Below, piece after piece: positions 23,554-30,721 of a DNA stretch of 64,000 bases; positions within the stretch are counted from its first letter, which is position 1; each line of letters begins with the position of its first letter. This DNA is from Denitrobaculum tricleocarpae. Its GTDB lineage: Bacteria; Pseudomonadota; Alphaproteobacteria; Kiloniellales; Kiloniellaceae. The notes under the pieces were generated by a model that ran no database searches, was not told the origin of the DNA, and saw only the letters and a list, made by a program, of their open reading frames with translations. Where the stretch lies: positions 1-64,000 of the forward strand of contig NZ_ML660060.1 in assembly GCF_007004665.1 (NCBI RefSeq), in the 5' to 3' direction. The position numbers and the translations under genes were made by a program.

Positions 23554-25461
23554 ATGGGTAGTCAGGCCGCTTCCGCAGTCGATGTTCAGGGAACGGGTGA
23601 TCAGACAGGTCATGATCATACGGCCCCGGAACGGGTTGTCGTCCGCTTCGCCGGGGATTCCGGCGACGGTGTCCAGATTCTGGGCGCGGAGTTCGCGAAA
23701 TCCGCCGCCCTCAGTGGCCATGATCTCATTACCTTTCCGGACTTTCCGGCGGAAATCCGGGCGCCGGTCGGCACGACCTTTGGCGTCTCGGCCTTCCAGA
23801 TTCAGTTCGGCGGGCCGAAGGTTCTCACCCCGGGCGATACGGTCGATGTGCTGATCGCCTTCAACCCGGCGGCGCTGAAAACCAATCTGGCGGATCTGCG
23901 TGACGGCGGTCTGGTGATCCTGGACGAAGGGGCCTTCACCAAGCGTAATCTGGCCAAGGCGCATTACGACGTCAGCCCGCTGGAAGACGAGACGCTGGCG
24001 ACCTATCAGGTCCTGAAGATCGATATCGCCAGGCGTTGCGGCGAGGCGGTCGCGGATACCGGTGCCAGCAAAAAGGTTGCCGACCGCGCCAAGAACTTCT
24101 GGGCGCTGGGGCTGACCTTCTGGATGTTCGGGCGCAAGCGCGCGGCGACCCAGGAGTGGATCACCGAAAAGTTTGCCAAGATCCCCGAAGTGGCCGCAGC
24201 CAACCTTGCAGCACTCAACGCAGGGCATGCTTTTGGCGAGACCATGGAGATCGGCCGCGACGTGATTGGTCATCCTCTGGAGGCCAGCTTCGAGCCCGGC
24301 ACCTACCGCAGCATCACCGGCATCGACGCCATGGCCAAGGGCCTGGCGGCGGCGGCCTGCTGCGCTGGGATCAAGCTCGCCTACTGCTCCTACCCCATCA
24401 CCCCGGCTTCCGGTCTGCTGCATGCGCTGGCGGCCCTGCGCAGCAAGGGGATTGTGACTTTCCAGGCGGAGGACGAGATCGCGGCGGCCACGGCGGCCAT
24501 CGGCGCCTCCTATGGTGGCGCGCTCGGCGTGACCGGGTCTTCGGGGCCGGGTATCGCGCTGAAATCCGAAGCCCTGAGCCTGGCGGTGGCCACGGAGCTG
24601 CCGCTGGTGGTGGTCAACGTGCAGCGCGCCGGGCCTTCGACCGGCATGCCGACCAAGGCGGAGCAGGCGGATCTTTCCATGGCGCTTTACGGGCGTCACG
24701 GCGAGGCTCCGATCGCCGTGCTTGCGCCTGCGACCCCGGCGGAATGCTTCCAGACCATGATCGACGCCGCCACGATCGCGATCCGCTACATGACTCCCGT
24801 CATGGTGCTGGCGGACGGCTACATCGCCAACGCCGCCGAACCCTGGCGGATTCCCGATGTGGCGGAATTGCCGGAGATTGCCCCGCACTACCGGGACGAT
24901 CCGGAAAATTTCCAGCCCTTCCAGCGCGACGAAAAAACCCTCGCCCGGCCCTGGGTCCGCCCGGGCACACCGGAGCTGCAGCACCGGATCGGCGGCATCG
25001 AGAAGGCCGACGGCAGCGGCCATATCTCCTACGATCCCGATAACCACCAGACCATGACCGATCTGCGGGCCGAAAAGATCGCCCGGATTGCCGATATCCT
25101 GCCGCCGGTGAAGGTCGAGCGCGGCGCGGAGCGCGGGCGCGTGGCCATCGTCGGCTGGGGCTCTACCTATGGCGCGCTGAACGCGGCGGTGAAGGAACTG
25201 CTCTCCGAGGGTCTGGAGGTCGCGCATATCCATCTGCGCCACATCTCGCCCCTGGCACCCGGACTGGAGGACCTGCTGCGCGGTTTCGATCATGTGCTGG
25301 TGGCCGAGATGAACGGCGGCCAGCTCTGCCGGCTGCTGCGTTCGGAGTTCCTGATTCCGGCGGAAGGCGTCAATCAGATGACCGGGAAGCCCTTCAAGGT
25401 CGCGACCGTCAAGACGGCGCTCAGAGCGGCCTTACAGAAAGCCGAGGGAGACGCGTCATGA
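23554..25461 (+). CDS. korA: 2-oxoacid:ferredoxin oxidoreductase, fused gamma-alpha subunit
   Basis: A 635-residue subunit of 2-oxoglutarate (or other 2-oxoacid):ferredoxin oxidoreductase, which decarboxylates a 2-oxoacid to acyl-CoA and reduces ferredoxin. The N-terminal gamma domain (about 20-205, VVRFAGDSGDGVQILGAEFA) is fused to the pyrimidine-binding alpha domain (about 230-630, with YCSYPITPASGLLHAL and GSSGPGIALKSEAL). The TAAGGAGG ribosome binding site is strong. The 4 bp overlap with korB is typical. The same architecture serves 2-oxoglutarate and other acids, so the substrate is not fixed by sequence. Confidence 0.92.
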   Translation: MGSQAASAVDVQGTGDQTGHDHTAPERVVVRFAGDSGDGVQILGAEFAKSAALSGHDLITFPDFPAEIRAPVGTTFGVSAFQIQFGGPKVLTPGDTVDVLIAFNPAALKTNLADLRDGGLVILDEGAFTKRNLAKAHYDVSPLEDETLATYQVLKIDIARRCGEAVADTGASKKVADRAKNFWALGLTFWMFGRKRAATQEWITEKFAKIPEVAAANLAALNAGHAFGETMEIGRDVIGHPLEASFEPGTYRSITGIDAMAKGLAAAACCAGIKLAYCSYPITPASGLLHALAALRSKGIVTFQAEDEIAAATAAIGASYGGALGVTGSSGPGIALKSEALSLAVATELPLVVVNVQRAGPSTGMPTKAEQADLSMALYGRHGEAPIAVLAPATPAECFQTMIDAATIAIRYMTPVMVLADGYIANAAEPWRIPDVAELPEIAPHYRDDPENFQPFQRDEKTLARPWVRPGTPELQHRIGGIEKADGSGHISYDPDNHQTMTDLRAEKIARIADILPPVKVERGAERGRVAIVGWGSTYGALNAAVKELLSEGLEVAHIHLRHISPLAPGLEDLLRGFDHVLVAEMNGGQLCRLLRSEFLIPAEGVNQMTGKPFKVATVKTALRAALQKAEGDAS

Positions 25462-26456
25462 ACCAGGTTTTGACCGCGAAAGACTTCACCACCGATCAGG
25501 AAGTGCGCTGGTGTCCGGGCTGCGGCGACTACGCAATCCTGAAATCCGTGCGGACCACCCTGGCGAAGATCGGCCGCCCACCCCACGAGGTGGTTTTTGT
25601 CTCCGGCATCGGCTGTGCCGCGCGCTTTCCCTATTACGTGGACAGCTACGGTTTCCATACCATCCATGGCCGGGCGCCCGCGGTGGCGACCGGGGTGAAG
25701 CTGGCCAACCCGGACCTGGATGTCTGGGTGGTCGGCGGCGATGGGGACTTCCTCTCCATTGGCGGCAATCACCTGCTGCATGCGCTGCGCCGGAACATGG
25801 ATCTCAATCTGCTGCTGCTGAACAATGCCATCTACGGCCTGACCAAGGGCCAGTACTCGCCGACCTCCTCTGTCGGTACCCGCTCGCCCTCGACGCCGGG
25901 CGGTTCTGTCGACCGGCCGCTCAACGCGGCCCTGATGGCCCTGGGCGCGGGAGCGCGTTTCGTCGCCCGCTCGGCGGATACCCTGCAGGACCACCTGCCG
26001 GAGGTCCTGACCCGCGCGCAGGCGCACAAGGGAGCTTCATTCGTCGAGATCTTTCAGAACTGCATCGTCTATAACGACGCGGTCTGGGCGGGGATGGCCA
26101 CCAAGGCGGAATCCTTCGAGAAAACCATCCGCGTCGCCCACGGCGAACCGCTGGTCTTCGGCAAGGAGCGCGACAAGGGCCTGGTCTTCGACAGCCGCAA
26201 CGGCCGGATGGAATTGACCGAAGCCGGTGACGACGCCGAAAAGCTTGCCACAATCCACGACGAAACCAACTGGGCGCTGGCCTGTGCGCTTTCGTCCATG
26301 GAGGGCGGCGATCTACCCACCGCGCTCGGTGTGCTCTACTGCGATCCCGTGAACGACTACGGCTCGGATCAGGAAGCGCGCAATCACTTCACCACGCTCT
26401 CGCGGGACGAACTCAGCAGCTTGCTGCATGATGGCGGAACCTGGGAGGTGAAGTGA
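25458..26456 (+). CDS. korB: 2-oxoacid:ferredoxin oxidoreductase, beta subunit
   Basis: A 332-residue TPP- and 4Fe-4S-binding beta subunit that partners KorA. CPGCGDY near residue 20 and GIGCAARF near 55 supply cluster cysteines. The TPP motif is GGDGDFLSIGGNHLLHALRRN ending in LLLNNAIYGLTKGQYSPTS. No ferredoxin domain or ferredoxin gene lies beside it, so the electron acceptor is encoded elsewhere. Translation is coupled to korA by the ATGA overlap. In aerobic alphaproteobacteria such enzymes bypass or complement 2-oxoglutarate dehydrogenase. Confidence 0.92.
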   Translation: MNQVLTAKDFTTDQEVRWCPGCGDYAILKSVRTTLAKIGRPPHEVVFVSGIGCAARFPYYVDSYGFHTIHGRAPAVATGVKLANPDLDVWVVGGDGDFLSIGGNHLLHALRRNMDLNLLLLNNAIYGLTKGQYSPTSSVGTRSPSTPGGSVDRPLNAALMALGAGARFVARSADTLQDHLPEVLTRAQAHKGASFVEIFQNCIVYNDAVWAGMATKAESFEKTIRVAHGEPLVFGKERDKGLVFDSRNGRMELTEAGDDAEKLATIHDETNWALACALSSMEGGDLPTALGVLYCDPVNDYGSDQEARNHFTTLSRDELSSLLHDGGTWEVK

Positions 26457-26586
26457 AGGGAGGGTGTGAGAGCTTGTTCTGATCGTCCGGCTCATTAAAT
26501 GAAGAGCTCGTCATTGGCGTTTTGTAGAAGGCGTTGTTTCGGCTGGCGTAAACCTGGCTGCCCGATCCGTTGAAAGGACCGCCTAA

Positions 26587-26695
26587 AGCAATTTGCGTTT
26601 AAACAGACACAAAATTCGCTGCCTCTCGATCAGCAAATTGCTGATCTTGAACGCAAATTTTGAAATACACTGATTCAAGGAAAACGCAAATCGCT
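26587..26695. repeat. Palindromic intergenic element
   Basis: AGCAATTTGCGTTT at 26587-26600 is the near inverse of AAAACGCAAATCGCT at 26681-26695. Inner copies of GAACGCAAATTTTG and CAGCAAATTGCTG give further pairing, so the whole 109 bp can fold into a long hairpin. It ends 6 bp before the GST start codon. It has the look of a dispersed palindromic repeat of this genome. Confidence 0.6.
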
Positions 26696-26701
26696 GTAAC
26701 T

Positions 26702-27346
26702 ATGACCACTCTCTTTCATGCCCCGCTCACCTGCTCATTGGCGGCGCGATTCGCGGCAGCCGAGGGGGACGTACCGCTGGACATCTCTTATCTGAACCTT
26801 CGCACCAAAGAACTCGAAGCCGGAGGCTCGCTCTTTGATGTCAATCCCTTGGGACAGGTCGCGGCCCTGCAGCTTGGGGATGGCAGTCTCCTAACGGAAA
26901 CCTCGACTGTCCTGCTGTGGATTCAATCGCAATCCGGTAACGCGGATTTCCGTGTCGATCCGGACGACCCCGACTACTTTCAATTGCTCCGCTGGATCGC
27001 ATTTTGCGCGACCGAGCTGCACAAGGGATTGTTCCGGGTGCTGTTTTATCAGGAGGCCACCGATAAGGTGAAAGATCGCGTGCGGCGGCTTGCACCGCTG
27101 CGCTTCAAGACTTTGGAACAGCATCTGGCGGATCGAAATTACCTGCTGGGTGAGCGTTTCACTGCTGCCGACGCCTATCTGACCTGGTTTTTTGTGTTGT
27201 CAGGCAAAGCGCAGCTCGATCATGGCATCTATCCGAATCTAGAGAGCTATCGCCGGCGCGCGCTGTCCCGTCCGGCCATTCGCGATCTGATCGACCAGGA
27301 CCGTAAGAAGGACCGTGAAATGGGGCAGGGAATTCTGCCCGCGTGA
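26702..27346 (+). CDS. Glutathione S-transferase family protein
   Basis: A 214-residue GST. The N-terminal thioredoxin fold contains LFHAPLTCSLAARFAAAEGD (the Ser/Cys catalytic region of beta-class enzymes) and the glutathione-binding cis-Pro/Glu-Thr-Ser motif GQVAALQL...LTETSTVLLW. The helical C-terminal domain ends in LLGERFTAADAYLTWFFVL, the conserved N-capping region. The start at ATG 26702 gives the normal opening MTTLFHAP; the in-frame extension to 26660 lies within the palindromic element and is not family-like. It converges on the response regulator gene. Confidence 0.88.
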   Translation: MTTLFHAPLTCSLAARFAAAEGDVPLDISYLNLRTKELEAGGSLFDVNPLGQVAALQLGDGSLLTETSTVLLWIQSQSGNADFRVDPDDPDYFQLLRWIAFCATELHKGLFRVLFYQEATDKVKDRVRRLAPLRFKTLEQHLADRNYLLGERFTAADAYLTWFFVLSGKAQLDHGIYPNLESYRRRALSRPAIRDLIDQDRKKDREMGQGILPA

Positions 27347-27352
27347 CACTGT

Positions 27353-27724
27353 TTAGGCCGACGCGGTCAGGCGCTTGACCTCGGCGACGATGTCTTTGTT
27401 TGAGAAGGGTTTGCTCATAAAGACGTCGGCGCCGAGATTGGCGGCGGTGGCGCGGTCCTGGGCCTGCCCCTTGGCGGTGATGACGATCACCGGCAGCCCG
27501 GCAATTTGTGGCGTCCCGCGCAGTTGTTTCAGGATTTCAAAGCCGTTGGTCTGGGGTAACATGACGTCGAGGATGACGATATCCGGCGGGCTTGCCGTCA
27601 CCGCATCGATCACCTCGGCGCCGTCAAAAATCGCAGAAACCTCATAGCCTTCGCGTTTCAGAATGAAGCTCAGCGATTCGACGATGTTCTTTTCGTCTTC
27701 GGCTATCAATACCTTGGTGGCCAC
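27353..27724 (-). CDS. Single-domain response regulator (CheY-like receiver)
   Basis: A 123-residue receiver domain with no output domain. The phospho-acceptor is Asp52 in PDIVILDVMLP, the acidic pocket is AEDE (residues 8-10), and the switch residues are Thr in VITAKG and Lys in MSKPFSN. Stand-alone receivers act through protein contact, for instance in chemotaxis or phosphorelays. No histidine kinase is adjacent. The chemoreceptor at 3.4 kb is too distant for an operon link. The cognate kinase is unknown. Confidence 0.92.
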   Translation of the reverse strand: MATKVLIAEDEKNIVESLSFILKREGYEVSAIFDGAEVIDAVTASPPDIVILDVMLPQTNGFEILKQLRGTPQIAGLPVIVITAKGQAQDRATAANLGADVFMSKPFSNKDIVAEVKRLTASA

Positions 27725-27871
27725 GGCATTTCCTCGGATTCCCTGTGTCTCGCAGGCCTTTGCGGCCTTTTTCTCAGTCTATTGCGTCGGGCCTGCAATA
27801 GAAACACCTCTCTGCATCGACTCCCGATCAAGGCCATCGTAATTTGTAAGCTCTCAATCTGAGGAGGGCAC

Positions 27872-28327
27872 ATGGGACTCTTGCACCTTTCCATATCGGC
27901 ACGCGATCCAAAAATGGCCTCCGGGGTGCTCGCCGGGATCATGGGCGGGGAGGCGATGCCGTTTCCGCCCTTTCCGGAGAGTTGGATCGCGTTTTCAGAG
28001 GCTGACGACGGTTCCGCAATCGAGGTCTACCCGCTGACGCATCGGATTTATCCGGGCGATGAAACGATTGCCTGCAGTGTTCGGGCGCCGGACAACACAA
28101 AGAGCTTCGTTCATGCCGCGATCACTTCGCCGCACGCGCGCCGAAAGATCATGGATCTGGCGCAGAGTGCCGGCTGGTTGACCCGCATCTGCAACCGCGG
28201 CCCCTATGAATGCGTGGAAGTCTGGGTCGAGAACCGCCTGCTGGTCGAGGTTCTGGATCCCGATATGCAGGCCGACTACAGCAAGAGCATGAGCATGCAA
28301 AACTGGGCCGATATGTTCGGTCTCTGA
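27872..28327 (+). CDS. Hypothetical protein, VOC-fold-like
   Basis: A 151-residue cytoplasmic protein beginning MGLLHLSISARDPKMASGVL, like the first strand and helix of VOC domains, with a second possible half ending VEVWVENRLLVEVLDPDMQ. Metal ligands of glyoxalase enzymes are not evident, so it may be a degenerate or ligand-binding member. GAGGAGG precedes the ATG. It is a single gene, divergent from the response regulator and convergent with the TetR gene. The function is unknown. Confidence 0.6.
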   Translation: MGLLHLSISARDPKMASGVLAGIMGGEAMPFPPFPESWIAFSEADDGSAIEVYPLTHRIYPGDETIACSVRAPDNTKSFVHAAITSPHARRKIMDLAQSAGWLTRICNRGPYECVEVWVENRLLVEVLDPDMQADYSKSMSMQNWADMFGL

Positions 28328-28416
28328 TCCCTTTCCCCATCGCGCGGGGCCGGAGTAAATGCGGTGCCAGAGTGGACAGGCTGTCGGGCCGCACGAACAC
28401 TTGAGAGGGATCCGGG

Positions 28417-29013
28417 TTATCTGTCTTTGCGCAAAAGACCCCCGGCCAGACAGCGGAAAGCCTCGGTCACCTTTACAAAGACGGCGCGCGGATCTTCCGC
28501 GGCGGCAATCCAAAGAGAGGCATTGAGGGCCGCACCGTTGAGGAGGAGGGCGGCGGCCTCCGCATCCACCGGTTTGATGCTGCCCGCGTCGATGAGTGTC
28601 TGGATCACTTGCGTTGCCCGGCGCAGGCACGCGGTCTGGTTGGGCCATTGCGACGGGTCGCCCAGCACCGCCGGTCCGTCCAGCAGCATGATGCGCTGTA
28701 TCTCCGGCTCCAGCGCCATCTCGATGTAAGCGATGTATTCCGCGATCAGTCCAAGCCACGGCGTCTCGGCCCGTTCCTGTTCCAGGCGCAGCCGCTCGAG
28801 AATTTCCGCGTCCATCTGGTCGATGACGGCCTGTAGCAAGCCCTTTTTGTCGCCGAAGTTATGATAAAGGGCGCCACGCGTCAGGCCGGCGTCGGCCGTC
28901 AGATCATCCATCGAGGCGGCCGCGTAGCCCCTGGCCGCAAAGGCCTTTCGCGCCGAGGCGATCAGCTTGGCGCGGGTTTCTTCCATCATTTCGGCGCGTC
29001 GTTTTGCGGCCAC
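28417..29013 (-). CDS. TetR family transcriptional regulator
   Basis: A 198-residue TetR repressor. The N-terminal DNA-binding domain is clear (TRAKLIASARKAFAARGYAA, SMDDLTADAGLTRGALYHNF, GDKKGLL), and the C-terminal ligand domain is of normal length. The GTG start at 29013 has GGAG at good spacing on the minus strand. Two strong palindromes (29053-29075 and 29085-29101) lie directly upstream and overlap -35-like TTGACA elements in both directions, so autoregulation plus control of the divergent Rid-family gene is very likely. The inducer is unknown. Confidence 0.93.
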   Translation of the reverse strand: MAAKRRAEMMEETRAKLIASARKAFAARGYAAASMDDLTADAGLTRGALYHNFGDKKGLLQAVIDQMDAEILERLRLEQERAETPWLGLIAEYIAYIEMALEPEIQRIMLLDGPAVLGDPSQWPNQTACLRRATQVIQTLIDAGSIKPVDAEAAALLLNGAALNASLWIAAAEDPRAVFVKVTEAFRCLAGGLLRKDR

Positions 29014-29052
29014 CGGTTTCTCCAGGAGTGCGAACTATTGCCCGCAGGCCTA

Positions 29053-29075
29053 TTGACATACGCTGCGTATGTCAA
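29053..29075. promoter_or_regulatory. TetR operator, palindrome 1
   Basis: A perfect 23-bp palindrome, TTGACATACGC and its inverse around a central T (29064). TTGACA at either end can serve as -35 element for each divergent gene, so a bound repressor would block both. Confidence 0.8.
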
Positions 29076-29084
29076 TATCTCTCC

Positions 29085-29101
29085 ACATACGCAGCGTATG
29101 T
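29085..29101. promoter_or_regulatory. TetR operator, palindrome 2
   Basis: ACATACGC and GCGTATGT around a central A (29093): the same core as palindrome 1, with centres 29 bp apart. It lies about 79 bp before the Rid-family start codon. Confidence 0.8.
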
Positions 29102-29179
29102 AAAATTAAAAACCGCAAAATGCCTGTCTGACGTTTTTTGCGGAACCTCCCTTTGCTCCAATCGAACAGGACAAGAAAT

Positions 29180-29578
29180 ATGACCAAACGCGATGCAGTC
29201 TTCCCTGCCGGACGGCAGGCGCTCTATGAAATGCACCGTTACTCCGCCGCGATCCGCTCCGGCGATCTTCTCTTCGTCTCGGGCCAGGTCGGCAGCCGCG
29301 AGGACGGATCGCCGGAGCCCGACTTCAAAAAGCAGGTGCAGCTCGCGTTTGACAACCTGGCGGAAGTTCTGAAGGCGGCCGGTTGCAGCTTCGACGACGT
29401 CGTGGACGTAACCACCTTTCATACCGATCCGGAGGCGCAATTCGAGGCGATCTCGGAAGTTCGCACAAAGGAAATCGGTGAGAAGCCTTATCCGAACTGG
29501 ACGGCTGTGGGGGTGAACTGGTTGGCGGGCTTCGATTTCGAAATCAAGGTCATCGCCCGTATCCCGCAAGCCGCGTGA
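29180..29578 (+). CDS. Rid family (YjgF/YER057c/UK114) protein
   Basis: A 132-residue Rid-family protein. RYSAAIRSGDLLFVSGQVGS is the family core, and LAFDNLAEVLKAAGCSFDDVV follows. Canonical RidA hydrolyses reactive enamines and needs an arginine near residue 105 (PxRxxV); here that place reads PNWTAVGVNWLAGFDFEIKV, with no arginine. It is therefore unlikely to be a classical imine deaminase and belongs to another Rid subgroup. ATG 29180 has AGGA upstream; a longer in-frame start at 29138 lacks family sequence. It is controlled by the divergent TetR. Confidence 0.88.
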   Translation: MTKRDAVFPAGRQALYEMHRYSAAIRSGDLLFVSGQVGSREDGSPEPDFKKQVQLAFDNLAEVLKAAGCSFDDVVDVTTFHTDPEAQFEAISEVRTKEIGEKPYPNWTAVGVNWLAGFDFEIKVIARIPQAA

Positions 29579-29601
29579 TCGTCCCCCTGCCAAGGGTCAG
29601 T

Positions 29602-29626
29602 CCTCCGGCGCGCCATCAGCCGGAGG
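29602..29626 (+). terminator. Stem-loop after the Rid-family gene
   Basis: CCTCCGGC pairs with GCCGGAGG around a 9 nt loop, 24 bp after the stop codon. No T-run follows. A transcript end is plausible here because the next gene, 29752, has its own upstream dyad (GGACAG/CTGTCC at 29708-29727). Confidence 0.5.
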
Positions 29627-29751
29627 GTGAGGCTTCGAACGCGGTCACTAAAAGTCGTTTGAAATGACTCCGGAGCGGCTTTATCAAGTTTCGATACGGA
29701 AACGAAGGACAGACACTATGCTGTCCTCAATTCGGACCCGGGAGCAGAACT

Positions 29752-30699
29752 TTGGCTGACGCATCCACCTTCAACAGCGCCGCCTATGGCGGTTCCGGCT
29801 GGTCGCAGCGGACCGCAGGCCACGATCAGGAGATCGGGTCGCTCTGGCGGGGCGGGATCGACAGTGAGTGGCGGCAGCTTCGGACTGTGCTGTTGTGCCG
29901 GCCCGGCGCTGAGATCGCGGTCAACGATTTCAATGCGGCGCAGCAGCTGGAGGCTCTCGATCTGGTGCGGGCGCAGGAGGAGCACGATCAGCTTGCGGCG
30001 GCTTACAGGAATGCCGGTGTCGAGGTCCTGACCACACCGGCGACCGAGGCCCCGACGCCGAACCGGATGTTCTGCGCGGACCTTTTCGTGATGACCCCCC
30101 AGGGGGCGATCCTGGCGCGGCCGGCCTCGACCGTGCGCGCCGGTGAGGAGGTGGCGACGGCGCAGGCCCTGGCCGCGGCCCGCGTGCCGATCCTGCGGAC
30201 CCTGACAGGCAGCGCGACCTTTGAGGGTGCGGACCTCCTTTGGCTGGATGCAGAGACCGCGATCATCGGCCGGGGACTGCGCACGAACCAGGCGGCGATC
30301 GAACAGATTGCGCGGCTGTGCGCCGACCTCGGTGTCAATCTGACTGCTGTCGATATGCCCTTCGGCACCATGCACCTGATGGGCATGATGCGGATCGCCG
30401 ACCGAAACCTGGCCATCGCCTGGCCCAGGCGCACACCCCATGCCGCGGTGATGCTGCTGCGTGAAAAGGGCTACCGGGTCGCGTTCCTGCCGGACGAGGA
30501 TGCTGCGCAGGCCAACCGGGCTTTGAACTTCGTAACCCTCGCGCCTGGCAAAATTCTCATGCCCGGGGGCAATGACCTCACACGAGAGTGGTACGACGGA
30601 CTGGGTATCGAGGTCATCGAAACCCCCATGTTCGAGCTCCGCAAAGCCGCCGGCGCGGTCGGATGCCTGACCGGGATCGTTGAACGCGATACCGCGTGA
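29752..30699 (+). CDS. Amidinotransferase / dimethylarginine dimethylaminohydrolase-like enzyme
   Basis: A 315-residue pentein-fold hydrolase of the arginine deiminase/DDAH group. The catalytic set is visible: an acidic residue in FEGADLLW, His in MPFGTMHLMG, and the nucleophilic Cys near residue 305 in AVGCLTG. It should hydrolyse or transfer the amidino group of an arginine derivative. TTG 29752 with GGGAG seven bases upstream is the best start; no ATG gives the full first strand. It converges on the ScfR-like gene with a 22 bp gap. The precise guanidino substrate is unknown. Confidence 0.85.
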   Translation: MADASTFNSAAYGGSGWSQRTAGHDQEIGSLWRGGIDSEWRQLRTVLLCRPGAEIAVNDFNAAQQLEALDLVRAQEEHDQLAAAYRNAGVEVLTTPATEAPTPNRMFCADLFVMTPQGAILARPASTVRAGEEVATAQALAAARVPILRTLTGSATFEGADLLWLDAETAIIGRGLRTNQAAIEQIARLCADLGVNLTAVDMPFGTMHLMGMMRIADRNLAIAWPRRTPHAAVMLLREKGYRVAFLPDEDAAQANRALNFVTLAPGKILMPGGNDLTREWYDGLGIEVIETPMFELRKAAGAVGCLTGIVERDTA

Positions 30700-30721
30700 G
30701 CCGCAGTGCAATCCGGCTCTC

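Noticed and set aside
23212-25293. 693-codon minus-strand open frame opposite korA
   Set aside because: Same GC shadow effect; the plus strand encodes a well-recognised oxidoreductase subunit.
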